Source of the DNA: Coprinellus micaceus
Lineage: Eukaryota > Basidiomycota > Agaricomycetes > Agaricales > Psathyrellaceae
DNA length: 64,000 bases
Reading direction: 5' to 3'
Assembly (NCBI GenBank): GCA_951394405.1
Contig: OX596342.1
Coordinates: 1,984,001-2,048,000 of the forward strand
Shown: piece by piece, positions 33,572-45,430 of the stretch
How the letters are laid out: every line of letters begins with the position of its first letter
How positions within the stretch are numbered: position 1 is the stretch's first letter
The notes under the pieces: model-generated
Database searches by the model: none
What the model was told of the DNA's origin: nothing
What the model saw: the letters and a program-made list of their open reading frames with translations, nothing else
Position numbers and translations under genes: made by a program

Positions 33572-34991
33572 GTGGCCGACAAGCTTGGGAAAACAACTTC
33601 TCCTTCCTCCACACCTCCAGAAATATGGCTTCAGATTCTCCGCCTAGCAATTGAAGACCCCAGCTCATCATTAGAGCGATTTCAGCTGGGATCAAATGAC
33701 CGTTTTCTCGCTCATTGTGGCCAAACGGAAGGCTATAAGCGGTCCATGGTACGTTTTCACATATCCTCTCTGTGCTCTGGAATCACTCACGAATGTATAT
33801 TCTGCTGATTAGGCCACAAAGTTATCATTAGTCAAAACTTGTCGGGAGTGGAACGAGCTGGCTACCCACATGCTTTATGAGCACATCAGCGTTGTCACCG
33901 ACCAGCAATACAGCCGTGTGCAGGAGATGCTTCTCCGCGAGGATAGAACAGGGCCCAAGAAAAACATCGTCTCGCGTCTCGACATAGTCCGCCCCGACGT
34001 ACAAAGTGCCTGCCTGCGGGCCGTGATCGATCTTTGCCAGCTGCTGCCGAACCTCAAAACTCTGGTGGCATCGGTTGCGATTACCAATGATGACGACCCA
34101 TCCACGCTTCTACACACACTTCCACCTAGGCTTGAACACATGTACTCGATGCACCACAAAGCGGGGGACTATGGGGAACAGTGTATTCCGATCACTACCC
34201 TGATCCAATTTCTCCATTCCCACCCCAATCTAGCTGCCCTAAGCATCCCCTTCGATTTCCAACCCTCGACTTTCCCGGGAACACAGTTGCGCAATGAGTT
34301 GAGGTGGCCATCAATTCAGGCGCTCGTCCTTCAGCGTGTGGGTCAGGCCAAGCAGCTGGTAGACCATATTCCCCTTGGCGCTTTCCCCAATCTTCGAAGT
34401 ATCAATGTGTCTGGTTTTGGTTCCCATATTTCGGAAGACCTCCATGACTGTATGTCTGTACATGCCAGCCAGGGTATCAACATCTTACGCTTTGACATCT
34501 TATCTACCACAGACCCCAAGAAGCCCAGTCTCCTCCACCAACTTGCAACACCCACTTCACCTACCGAGGTCCACCTCTACGCCAAAGAAATTGACCCAGA
34601 GAAGTGGTTTGGGAGAACACCAGCCAAATTCCCACAAGTAACCACTCTCGGCTTGCATTGGGTGGCTATCCAGCCGTCTGGGATACGGCTGTGCCAAGAA
34701 ATAGCGACCATGCACCGCGTCGCTTCGTTTCCATGGACGAAGGTACTCCCGAATCTCAGAACAATACGACTCATGGTGGGGAACGTAGACATCGCCTTCT
34801 ATCGGGCGCACGACCATGTCACCGTGGATTCTCTCGCTTCTCCAGGACGCTATGCCAGGAACTCTATCCGTGTGGAGGATATCGGCGGTCTCCTGCTAGG
34901 GGAAATTTCCTCGGGCGTGTCTTCGCTGGTCGGGGGCCCTACCAACCCCGTGCCACATTGTGATGTAGCACCCCGACCACCACTGTGGTAG
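33572..34991 (+). CDS. F-box protein with LRR-like C-terminus
   Basis: Two exons (about 33572-33748 and 33813-34991) read in one frame across a 64-nt intron. The N-terminal F-box is split by the intron: PPEIWLQILRLAIEDP in exon 1 and LVKTCREWNELATHMLYEHI in exon 2. The rest has spaced Leu-rich segments (NLKTL, NLAALSI, NLRSINV) typical of Agaricomycete F-box proteins. F-box proteins bind SKP1 and recruit substrates to SCF cullin ligases. There is no in-frame ATG between the upstream stop at 33503 and 33572, so the true start may sit on an unresolved small exon or the gene may use a non-ATG start. Length is about 450 residues. Confidence 0.75.
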
Positions 34992-36415
34992 CCATCGCTT
35001 ATTATGTAGATTTCCGTCCGCATTGAGGCTCAGTTAGCTCATATATACCACGCAGAGAATCCCCAACCATCCCATTCTGCGTACTAGCATTTGAGAGCCA
35101 GTCGTCATCATCCTGTGGTTGTGGAGTGTTGCCCTTAATCGAAAGCGCATCCCAGTCAGCGAGCGCCAGAGCTTTAATCCTCTGTGCTGTTGACCTGTAC
35201 CAGAGAGCAAACATACTGGGGTAAGCATGAAATAATAGAAAGTACTTGACCTCGAAAACTTGATAGCGTGACCTTCAGGGGTCTGGTGACCCTCGAGTAC
35301 TAAAGCAGTTACTTACATACTTCCGTTATCGGCGGTCGTGCGAGTGCCCCATCTATTGCCTGTCCTCCTGCTACACGTCACATGGCCTCCGCAGGACCAC
35401 ATCTCAACGAGACCAACGCGACAGGCGCAAACATGAACGACAGAGCCAGTGCAGAGGCACAACCACTATTCGCCTCGACGAAGGATGATGCAACGCCGCT
35501 CCTCAGTTATAATCAAATTATGGAGAGAATGGAGCAAGAGCTTCGAGGCGAGGAGAAATTCGAAAAAACGAAACGGAGGGCACAAGGAGGACAATCGTCG
35601 GAGAAAAAGAAGAGGGAGCGACACACGCAAGGAGAGGCAAGGTGTGTGGCTGAGGAAAACGTCATGTTGGACGACGGAGATCCAGACTGGGTAGATGAAG
35701 ATGACGGCGGTGTCCCCCTGGTGGGCGATCTCATGCAGCAGGAGTTGGTGAGCCCCCATTACCTTCACCACGCTATCGCAATCTCAACGGATTCGTAGAG
35801 GCGGCTCATGAAGGTTCATGGTCGCCCGGGTGCGAGCGATGACAAGCCCATGCACTCGCGTGTGCCGCGTGGCTAGTTGGATTTCGGTGGTGTTATCTAT
35901 TGCCCTAGTTGAGCTAGGAAACAGGTCCAGGGCCACATTACTGTCTGAAAACTGCTATGGATCGTAATTTCTTGTATACTAATGGCTGTGACAAAGTCGA
36001 AGAGCAGGTGAACTGTTGGAAGTCGCCGCTCGGAGTGGTTTAGATTCGAGTCTCAGGTTACGTGCGAAGGCTCAGTGTGTAGCTATAGAATATAACTCGT
36101 GACCCCTAAAGAAGTGCAAGGAAGTGAACGGAAGGCAAGCGAGAAATGCGGACGCATCGGCGAAAGTCATGTCCTATGCTCCTGTCGGGATCAAACCTGA
36201 GCGACGCCACGGTGACCTTGTCATCCTCCTACCCAGGCTCTTCCCTGTCTCGATTCCTTCGGAAGGCCCTCAGCTAAGGCATCGGTCGACACCAGACGAA
36301 GGTGAACCGCGTGCGTAGTAATATTAGTAGGTACGTTATAACCTTGACCGCTTTGATCTGAGCTCAGCAACTAGACACTCGTTAAAGGGGAATGAGAGCA
36401 CACCCAGAACCTCCC
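34992..36415. other. Mostly non-coding region around a small hypothetical gene
   Basis: Apart from the 35382-35798 frame no gene is seen. Sequence at 36000-36350 is stop-rich. Confidence 0.4.
35382..35798 (+). CDS. Hypothetical charged protein
   Basis: An ATG-started frame of 138 residues. The N-terminal half has a Met/Glu/Arg-rich helix (NQIMERMEQELRGEEKFEK), then a basic stretch (KKKRERH) that could act in nuclear import, then an acidic patch (DDGDPDWVDEDDGG). A donor-like GTGAGC follows QQEL at about 35744, so the last 17 codons may be intronic and a second exon may exist. No domain recognised. It could be a small intrinsically disordered protein or a remnant. Confidence 0.4.
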   Translation: MASAGPHLNETNATGANMNDRASAEAQPLFASTKDDATPLLSYNQIMERMEQELRGEEKFEKTKRRAQGGQSSEKKKRERHTQGEARCVAEENVMLDDGDPDWVDEDDGGVPLVGDLMQQELVSPHYLHHAIAISTDS

Positions 36416-39180
36416 TCAACCAATTGCACTCCATCGAGTTTCAATCCACAATGTGCCTGGCTCGTCCTCCGCCCTCTTCGAAGACAGTTCAAAAGCATAC
36501 CCTTCCGACCCAATGTGGACCTCCACCGCTTCTTGAAGATGCCATGAGTGATGCTCATCCTCGAGGCGTAGCTGCCAGAACATCTATAGGGAATTGTTAG
36601 CACCGTCGTAGTGAGCATAGGATCGTAACCGTAGGTTGCATGTTCACCTTAAGCATGCCAATGACTGTCAGTCCTTCTGTAGCCTACATATCCGGACGTC
36701 AGAAGTTCTGAACGCGATCTCTATGCAAAATACGGGACACTCACGTCAATGAAATAGGTGCCTCGCGCGATTTCAGACCCTAGGTGCGATGCCAGGAGGT
36801 GCGGGGGCTAAGGTGGGGCGTGATGTTAGGGAACCTTTACTTCATACAGATGAGTAAAGAAGTCGACGTGCCTTTTCATACAGAGTTCTTACCGCCGCCT
36901 CGACGTTAGAATCAAGGGTCTCCTTGCGAACCCGATACTTGCAAACGCTGAACAAACGCTTGCTGGACAGATGTCGCTCCTGAAGAAATTCGAGGAGGGA
37001 CTTCACATCATCACAAGTAACGCTCTCGCTGACCGCCGCCGCAAGATGGAACGCCGAATTCTCCAGGGCATAGTCGTACGTGTTCAGAGGTGGCGTTTGT
37101 GGTCCGTTCGGGCGGTAGTATCCTCTCAACCGTTCTAGCCAGCCTCCCTCTGTTCCATCCGACTCCCCACCACACAAAATGTATCGCATACAACGCCGAA
37201 CCACGCGCCGGTGCATGAGAGGATCGGAGTTCGTAAATTGGGGTGGAACCTCTGTAACTGGCGAACCGAATTGTGAGGGGGTGAAGGCAGAGGGACGGCT
37301 GCTCCATGGGCGCTCCCGAGTTGGGCGTCCCATGGCAGCCAAGTAGGCTTGGAGGAGGATATCTTCCACTCTCACAGTGTGCGTCTGGTTCTGAGGGGGG
37401 AAGTTGAACCTGTGCTGGGAGAGACCCTCATCCGAAAGGACGCCGTGAATTCTCGCGTGGAACAGTGCCCAGGCCATCTCGTACACGGATGTTGGAAGCG
37501 TCAGCTTTGCAAGGCCAAAGAGGAATTGGCAATGAACCTTCACGCGGTCCTCGTTAAGTTGCCTCCAGTAATGAGACCACTGGTGCTCCAGGGAAGTCAA
37601 CGACTCCGTTATCTGTCTGGAGTCACTCGTCGCGTGCTTCACGGTGTGCTGGAGGGGCCGATAGGCCAGGCGATGCTTCTGGTTTTGGAGGGTTCCCAAC
37701 GGGAAGAGCTGGGAGGAGCGCTGTTCGTCTAATAGAAAGTCCCTGAGTGAGGTGTGGAAAATAGTGACGTCGGTATCGTCCTCACCTGGAACATAGATAA
37801 TGGACTGGAGAGGGATCAGGACGTTGACGATCCGTGCTCTCGGGATATCCAACAGTTGAGAGAGAAGTGAGATGGGCAGGGGTTGTACGAGGAGAGCGAT
37901 GGTGAGGATGACATCCTGGAACTCAGGGATGTGCGCAGCACGCTGCAGAGTTTCCGTGTACAGATCGTCGAGGCCAGGATGCATACTGAGAGCGAGCTTG
38001 AATCGGTCCATAGGCGTCAGCTCATCACGATGGTGCGCCCCCAATCCCAATATAAAGTTGAGGAGGGTTTGAATAAAGATGAAGGACCCAATTCGCGTGC
38101 TTGGTGAGCAACCCCACGTCCTCTTCCGATGGCCAATTTTCTCCATGTGAGCGGATGATACGGTTGAATTCAGCTGCCTCCGTGAAACTATGCCGGACGA
38201 CCTTGAGGATGTCGTCATCGGGGAGATGGTCTCTGAGGTTTTCGAGCTTAACCTCGACCCTCGATATCCGCCTTCGGATGTGCTCCTGGACGCGACTAGT
38301 GATGAGGAATCGGAGAGGGAGCTGGGGGTTACGCTTGAAGAAATCGAGAAGTTGCTCAATGAACTCTTCGACGCTCTCGTGATCCTCACATTCGTCTATG
38401 CCGTCGATTAGGCGTAGATAGTTGGATCAATAGTAACAATAGTAACAACGAGAAAAGGGCCCTTAGAACTGCGAGACAGTCGAGCGGTCGTGGTGGCCTG
38501 CTGGAGCCGCTCTGTGATTGAAGGCCTTGGGTATTTCCCGCCACCAGCGGAGAAAACTGCTTGCAGTGGGCTCCAGATGAGCTGCTGCAACTGAGCAGTA
38601 ATGGACGCTCCCTGGAGACCGAAGGGTTTAGCCAGAGTCGCTTCCACGAGGGGTGCGATCTTTGGAAGCGCCTCGGCTAGCTGAGCTGCTAGCGTCATGG
38701 CCAACCTAGAGATCCTGGTCCTGTCTCCCGACCCGCGGAAGAAGAAGCTTCCTATGCGGCGTCCTTTCGCATCGAATTCCTCTGAGATTGCTTGTGAGAT
38801 AGCGGACTTGGCGCATCCGACGGGGCCGCATAGCCAGAAGATGTGGTTGGTTTCTCTGACTGTGTTGTCCTCCGCCCACCCCCGGATGTCTTCTTGGACC
38901 TTTTGCCGTGTACCTGGGAGACAGTTTGAGTTTGGAGGTGAAGTTCGGCGGTTGCGCGTATGTGACGCGTCGAGGATGGGGAGGAGGTCGGCGTTGGACT
39001 CTACGCGTGGCGTTGGCGACGTAAGAGGGCGACTCAAGGTCCAACAAAGAGGGAGGCTTACGAGAGTCGGCGAAATAGTTCCCTATGTATGTGGGCTGAC
39101 GCACACCGAAGTGGTGCGCTCCTTGGAAAAAGTGCCGAGATCCTTCGTTGGGTTTCTTCTCGTCCGTGTCCGTTGAGAGG
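36416..39180 (-). pseudogene. NLR pseudogene (NLR-4) with two frame breaks
   Basis: The original gene layout is clear: an N-terminal motif exon (FFQGAHHFGV) ending at 39062, a 61-nt intron, and a linker with SHTR and CLPGTR. Walker A (GPVGCAKS) and the FFFRG segment follow. Near 38410-38450, exactly before Walker B (IDGIDECED), a repeated GTTACTATT insertion shifts the frame and gives stops. Near 38093 one extra base shifts the frame again just before GSFIFI. Downstream coding and the tail exons (HLLASHLG, ATEGLTVIGML, HIGSEGYAFEL) are still recognisable. It cannot make a full NLR. Confidence 0.85.
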
Positions 39181-40120
39181 TAGAGACGGCGAGGACACCA
39201 GCAGAAGTAGGATGCGTAAAGCGAAGGAAGAGGAGAAGAGGATTCTAAGTGGAAAGTATCTTGATAACAGCATCGTCCAAGTTGGGGGATTGACGGTGCA
39301 CGGCATGAGACCTCACGCCGCCGTGATAAGATACTAAAAACGGTTCCGTGCCGCTCCCTGTTTGGTGTAAGTACCAGGACGCTTTACTCTTTCGAGCGAT
39401 CTCTATTTCCCCACATCCATAATTCAAGGGAGCAGCATCTCAGACACGGTGGTAGCGCTGCGTTCAATCCGAACTTCAAAGACCCGAGTCTGGTCCAGTT
39501 CAGAGCTGGCAGAGGCAAACGGCACAGAAGGTCGAGGGCCGAATAGGGGAGGGGGTTGTTTGGTCTAATCCAGGATTCAGATGTTCGGGAGGTTGCCAGA
39601 GTGAGAGTTGGTCGAGGATAAGGTGGGAGTGAAAATGCCGAGCCGCCGCACCGAACGGGCGTCGGTGATTGCCGCCCCCGCTCGGTGGGCACCGCCACAA
39701 GGCTCGGCATTCAACTTCGATTCCGCCGTTCTCGGATTCCAAGCCTTTCTGCGTCAAGCGATCCCCTTAGAATCCTACGAGCTGCATCCTCAACGCAGTC
39801 ATCCAGGCCAACGCCTTCATTTGCCCACATTCCTGCCTTAGTACCCAACCCGAGTTAAGCGCCCGCGCAGTTCGGCATCTCGGCTAGCCCTTTGCTTGCT
39901 CGTGTTAGGAGCAAAAGCCTTCCACGTCGCCATCACTAACCGCGCGCCTCGTCGTCACACTCATCATCGCTGCGCTCGCAACTTGAATCCTCGTTCCTCT
40001 CATCTCCCCCAAAAGATCCTCGCTCGCTGCTGCAGGAAGACTAGCTCTATCTGTGCCGCTCCGCCAAAGCCCCATCGATCCAAGGCTCCTCTAATCGCCT
40101 TTCGAACGCCCGCAATCATT
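39181..40120. other. Intergenic region before YIF1
   Basis: About 940 bp. It holds the divergent upstream regions of NLR-4 and YIF1; a pyrimidine-rich stretch lies near 39990-40110. No gene seen. Confidence 0.45.
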
Positions 40121-41755
40121 ATGGCGCACATGCACTCCTCTTCCCCGCCCCCGGTTCCTCTGCGACACCCAGTACCAACCCATCCCGCCTACATCCCTGA
40201 ACCACCCTCAACACCCTCCTCTCCCCAAGGCTACCAACGCTTCTCCTCATCTCCAGGGCCCGTACCCCCGCAGCAACCCCTCCCTCCTCCACACCAAGCC
40301 GCCGGCGCCTACTCCACCTCCTCCGGCTCGTCGGGGGGAGGTGGGGGGTACCAGCCATACGTACCCGCATACGCTGGGGCCTTCGGTAGCTCGGGCGCTG
40401 CCAGTGGAATGCAGGCACATCACCAACAACAGCAGCAGGGGCAGCAGCCGTACGGCGGGGGTTACGGCGGTGGGCATGGGCAGCAGCAGGCACAGGGGCA
40501 CATGGGTCAGGGACCGCCAGGGCAGATGGGTGGGCAGGGCTTCCATCCGAACTTTGGGGCGTGGGGGATCAACGATACGACTGCGCAGCTTGGGATGCAG
40601 CTCGGGCAGAGTGCGGTTGCGGCGGGGCAGGATTATGTGCAGAAGAATGTGCGTTGCATCTACTGCTATCCCTTTATTCACCTAAACTTAAATTATGTCC
40701 GGATGATCAGTTCGCAACCCTCCTCCCACAACAAACCCTCAAACACCACTTCAACGTCTCCAACTCCTACGTCCTGTCCAAAATGCGGCTTCTGCTCTTT
40801 CCCTGGATGCACAAACCCTGGGCGCGCCGGACGAAGCGCGTGGACGTGCAAGGCGGGGGCGCAAACCATGAGTGGTGTACGCCGAGGGAGGACGTGAATA
40901 GTCCAGATCTGTATATCCCAGGTGCGTTTCTGGATTCGTTCGTTTGTTGGGAACAGGGTAGCTGAGAGGGACTTGGGCAGTGATGGCTATTGTGACTTAT
41001 ATCCTCCTTACGGGCCTGCACGCGGGGATCAACAGTATGAAGGGGTTCAAGCCACAGATCTTGGGCGAGAGCGCGAGCCGAGCGACGTTGGTCGTGATGT
41101 TCGATTTCTTGTTCGTTAAACTTGGGTGCGTTCCCTTCCCTCCGCCTTAGCTTCGTTCAGTTGGAGCGACGGGATATGCTAATCTAACCCTACACTCGCA
41201 GCTGCTACATCCTCAACATCCCCACCCTCGCGCCGAGCACGTCCACGTCGTCCTTCGCACCCTCATCCCAACTCGTAGACATCTTTGCATACACAGGTCC
41301 GTCCCCGTCTGGCTCTCTCTCTCTCTCTCGATCTACTCGGGTTTAATGGGAATGCTGCAGGGTACAAGTTCGTCGGCGTGATCGCAACACTCTCAGCTGG
41401 GTTCCTAGGACTGAAGGGTGTACTGTGGTGGGGCGTCTTCGTCTACTGCTTCTTGGGAAACGCGTTCTTCATGGTACGTCTCCTCCCTCTCCCTCTCCCT
41501 CTCCCCTCTCTTCCCCCCATTTCCCTAGCACCCCCATCCATCCCACACCCTCGATCAATCCAAAGCTAACCGTCCCCCTTCCCACAGCTCCGCTCCCTCC
41601 GCTCGCTCGTCCTCCCCGACCCCTCCATCGCCATCCCCGCCTCCTCCGGCGCGTCCACGGTCAACCCCGCACAGAGGCGGAGGAGGATCACGTTCTTGTT
41701 TATCGAGGCGTGTATGCAGGTTTTGTATATGGGGGCGTTGGTTAGGCTTGGGTAG
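40121..41755 (+). CDS. YIF1: Golgi/ER transport protein YIF1
   Basis: Six exons give 419 residues: 40121-40648, 40711-40921, 40981-41125, 41202-41296, 41361-41473 and 41588-41755. The N-terminal 170 residues are Pro/Gly/Gln-rich and cytosolic. Family landmarks follow: AQLGMQLGQSAVAAGQDYV, LKHHFNVSNSYVLSKMRLL, PREDVNSPDLYIP, then about five membrane segments (MAIVTYILLTGLHAGI, VVMFDFLFVKLG, KFVGVIATLSAGFLGL, WWGVFVYCFLGN and the C-terminal LFIEACMQVLYMG). YIF1 pairs with YIP1 and binds Rab GTPases in ER-to-Golgi vesicle traffic. It is the intact source copy for two decayed duplicates in this window. Confidence 0.93.
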
Positions 41756-42492
41756 GGTTTGGACCTTGGTGTAGTGTGGGTAATACGTTGTGTGGGATGG
41801 AGGCGGTGGGCCCTTGGGATGGATGGATAATTGATACCTTTTTTTACTTTCTTCTGGTTTGAGTGACCTTGCTTTAGACGCGTTCGGAGGGACCGCACTT
41901 GGACTTCCTTTTCTCCCTTTCCAAGCGTTACCTTGCGAAGCCCAGCGCCCGTATTACAGAAATTACTCGTGCGAGTATTGGCTCATCTTGTCCCAGGCAT
42001 TGCTGTGGGCAGCGGCCTCGACGCGAGGCTTTACGGCAGTTTCTTGAAGACTTCCATCCCTTGTCTACACTTGTCGATCCAAGCGGCGCTTATTTAACGA
42101 TGTCTAACCTGGTTTCCGGCATCCAGCAGGCGGCCTCCCTCGTCTTAACAAAGGTTTGTCATATCTGGCCATCAAAGTTGTACTCCGTTGACTCCGGTAG
42201 TTTCCAGGCCGGTTTGCGAGTAAATTTGCCTGAGAAGCGCCCCGACGGACCCAGTGACAGAGGGTTCGCGCCGATAAGCCTTTGTGGGCATGAGTGCATG
42301 CCCCTCCAACCTCTATGAGGGCTAGAGGCTAGGCTGTGCTGCCCACATATCCACACATGCGTATACACATCGTCGCCTCCGCCCTTTGCCCTTCGCCCTT
42401 CGTCTATCACACCTATCACCTATCACACCCTTTCTCCGTCTTCCACTTTCTTCCTTATAGCTCCCCATTACCTATTCGCCTTTACCTGACGG
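41756..42492. other. Intergenic region between YIF1 and NLR-5
   Basis: About 740 bp; only short random frames. A pyrimidine-rich stretch (42380-42480) precedes the NLR-5 start. Confidence 0.45.
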
Positions 42493-43124
42493 ATGGCTGA
42501 AGAATACGCTGTGGCGAACTCGGGATGTCGTACTGGTGAAGCAGCTTCAGGGACTGTGCAGCATGTCGCCAGTAAGTCGGGTAGTTCCCTCTGGTCGCAC
42601 TATCTTACCCACCCTTGATCCTCTGCTTTTGAGGCGTCAACAACTTCTTCGGAAGTGTGGCCAGCATTGGCCAGGTGCACAACGCTAACTTTGGTGTGAA
42701 CTACGGTGAGAACAAACGCCTATTTTTCTTGGGCCGTACTCGTACTCATCGATACCCAGGTACCATCGCCCAGAGTCTGTATCAAGACTCCCCACCCAGT
42801 CACAACTATGGACCGGCCCACAACGGCTTGCCCCCTCGACTCGTCCCCATCGCCGACACATCACACACTCGCAACCGCCGGGTCTCCCCACCCAATTCCA
42901 ATTGCCTTCCTGGGACCAGGAAGGTGGCCATCGACAGGATTGTGATATGGGCACTGGAATCAGATTTCGAGGACCCCCATGAGGAGGCCGTTGTTAGAGC
43001 TCTCGGCGGGTTTTATGGAAAGATAGGGGATGAAGGAATGAGGGGAGGGAGAAATTGGGGAAGGCCTCAGTCGAAGCAGCCGTATGGGGACGCCAGGCGC
43101 GGGTGGGACGCAGACTCCGCTTAG
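42493..43124 (+). pseudogene. Truncated NLR (NLR-5): N-terminal motif without NACHT
   Basis: Three exons (42493-42571, 42634-42705, 42760-43124) are correctly spliced in silico and give 171 residues. The 72-nt phase 1-1 exon encodes SIGQVHNANFGVNYG. Exon 3 carries the linker with SHTR and CLPGTR, then the sequence breaks near 43000 before Walker A. The frame runs on into antisense LysM-derived DNA and ends at 43124. The NACHT ATPase and the tail are therefore absent. It could be a dead fragment, or could still express a short protein bearing only the N-terminal motif. Confidence 0.7.
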
Positions 43125-43500
43125 GTAGATGTTCGTGCAGTCTACGTCGACCTGCGGGGAGCGACGGCGGGTTCGTGGTGGTTCGTGGATGGACGTATGC
43201 GGGGGTCGTTGCAAGCTGGCGGTAGATACTCCCGCCTAGTGGACGGGAGATCGGTGGGAGAGCGGGACCTGACTTGAAAAGTAAGGGGACACAAAGTCGA
43301 ATGAGCGAGAGGATAGAGATAAAGCGTACCTGAGGGTTAGGGGAGCAGCCTTCCCCCACGGAGCCGATGCAGAGGGTCTGTCCGGGTTGGAGGTTCGAGC
43401 AGGCGGGGGTAATGACGGCGAGTTAATCGCCAGTGGGAAACGAAGAGCGTGAGCGGATCGTTCTCGGGCTAGGAAGGTCGAGCGCAAATGGGAGAAGGCG
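43060..43500 (-). pseudogene. LysM gene fragment (unit 1)
   Basis: On the minus strand two LysM-gene blocks survive: an exon like the second LysM start (LAV..PACSNLQPGQTLCIGS type) and the exon beginning VDVDCTNIYLSG. The region between them is shortened by a deletion compared with the 51230-52420 copy, and stops interrupt the frame. It abuts the truncated NLR-5 on its left side. Confidence 0.65.
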
Positions 43501-43609
43501 AGTGGTGTGAAAGAGAGGGGTTCATGGCAGATAAGCGCCGACACTGCCACCTGTTCCTCTCCGGAGTCCGAACCAGTCGCACGCCGACATCATTCCGACT
43601 CCTTGATTC

Positions 43610-44560
43610 ACCCCACTCCATCCTGCCTCTGCTGCAACCACGAAGGCGCTGATATCCAATGCAGATATGAAAACTACGAGTGTCGTACGCTGAGGGAGGA
43701 CGTAAATGGATGGACTTGTTGATTTCCGGGGCAGGTGTGTGCATTCGTCCGAGATGTGTTGCTTGGGAGGAAGAGGCTAACGCGACTGTGTAGAGACGAC
43801 ACTCGCGAGATACAACCATTTCATGGGAGTCCACCAGAGGAAATGTAGCATGAAGGGGTTTCGAGGTGCAGATTTCTGGATGCGAGCCGACGTGGGGTGC
43901 GCTGTTTAGTTTCTTGTTCGTCACTTACTAGGTGCGTTTTCTCTCGAACCACCTCTATTGTCTTTCATTCCCGCCACAACTATGCCCCTCTCTCACCCAT
44001 ATTCATACCTTCGATTGCACGCCTGAAACGAAATGCTGATGCATTATCACCAGACGTTGTACCCTCAAGACCCCCACGCTCGCTCCGAGCCCAATCATCT
44101 TTCACGCCTTCTCGCGGCTATTGACCCTCCTTCGGTACACAGGTGCGTACGGTTAGCTCTCTCGGTCGTTTTGAACCCTAATTGAGGTGCCGCAGGGTAC
44201 AAGTTCGTCACCGTAATCTCAACGCTCGACTGAACGGCGTGACGGTCCTGTAATGCGGCGTGTTTATCTACAGGATCTTGGAAAACGCGTTTTATGGTGA
44301 GTCTTACTTCTCCTACATCTACTCACTGCCCCCCGCCCATCCTCCTCCCTCCGTTGCTCGCACGAGTACCATCTCCTCTCTTCCCGTCCTCGTGGTCTCC
44401 TCTCAGACCCAAGCTCAGTAACTGATTTCCCCACTTCGGAATAGCTACGCTCCCTCATCCTGGCTTAGCCCCCCAATGGCGTTGCCCCAACCCCATCCGG
44501 TACGACCACCGCGATGGTCAACCTCGCGTCCCCCACTGGCACACCTCATTCATCCCAACC
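43610..44560 (+). pseudogene. YIF1 pseudogene copy 1
   Basis: Exons 2-6 of YIF1 can be followed at nucleotide level with their introns in place. They comprise the CGCTGAGGGAGGACGTAAATG match to the exon 2 end, GGGTTTCGAGGTGCAGAT to exon 3, the exon 4 Ser/Thr-rich part and GGGTACAAGTTCGTC of exon 5. The last is the CTACGCTCCCTC of exon 6. Stops and frameshifts interrupt every exon, and exon 1 is missing. Introns are retained, so it arose by DNA duplication, not retrotransposition. Confidence 0.75.
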
Positions 44561-45430
44561 TCTCGCGAACACGGCCATCCAATACCCCTATGGACCAGTC
44601 GACAATGAACTCCTTTCTCGGCTGTCCCATATCCCCGGTCCATAGCGCGCCTCAAGCAGCCAAATCTCCGCCCACCCAATCCCAACTCCCCTCCATTGGA
44701 CAAGGAGGGCGGTCGTTCAGGGTATCGTAGCCTCGGCGCTGGTTCAAAGCCTCGATGTCAAGCCCGATGTCGGCCCAGAGGCAATTGACGAGGCCGGGCT
44801 GATCTACAACGCCTTCAAAGCGTTCGAACCGTGCCGCCCCTGCCTCGCGAGGCCGACACTGTCGCTCTGCTTCCGTAGAAGATGGGCCATATTGCGCCTG
44901 CCTCTGGGGACCGCCGGCTAGGTGCGACAAGTGCCCGATTCCACAGGCTGTACGCGAATGCTTGGGCGAAGACGGCGCGGGCGCGATGATAAGGAGCCGA
45001 GAGAAGTCGGGTCGCCAATCTCATCACCAAGTTAGCCAGCGAAGTGGCCGTCGGCGTTCCCGCCACCCGTACCTCCGTCAAAGGAGGTATGAACGGCGAC
45101 TTATGGCCTGGTCGAGAACGCAATCCCAGCGTTCCATCTACCGACAGTTCCAGGGAGTTCTTCCACCTTTCACGCAAACGAGGCGACCAGATGATACGGC
45201 CGTCTCGGGTCCCAGTGAATTCATCTGGGATCCCACTTGCCGCGGGTCATATGTACGGGGTCGTCCTTGTCATGGACTCGACGCATTCAAGGGTTGCGAA
45301 GATGCTAAACAGCTCTTCGACAACTTCTTCGGGGAGCACTCACGGCTATCCTTGTTCTGGAAATAAGCCCGTCAAGGAGCATACCCAGGGCACGGCCTAC
45401 ATCGAGGGCGTCCGTAATCACTACCGTTGA
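44561..45430 (+). other. Unrecognised conserved segment (unit 1)
   Basis: This segment is similar to 54600-55450 in unit 2. It contains protein-like stretches such as EVAVGVPATRTSVKGGMNG and VASTHPRV-type sequence, but no continuous frame. It seems to be another decayed gene accompanying the YIF1 copy. I do not recognise the family. Confidence 0.4.

Noticed and set aside
36842..38389. 515-residue minus frame as an intact gene
   Set aside because: Its first 95 residues are the wrong frame of an NLR exon; comparison with paralogues shows frame breaks, so it is part of the NLR-4 pseudogene.
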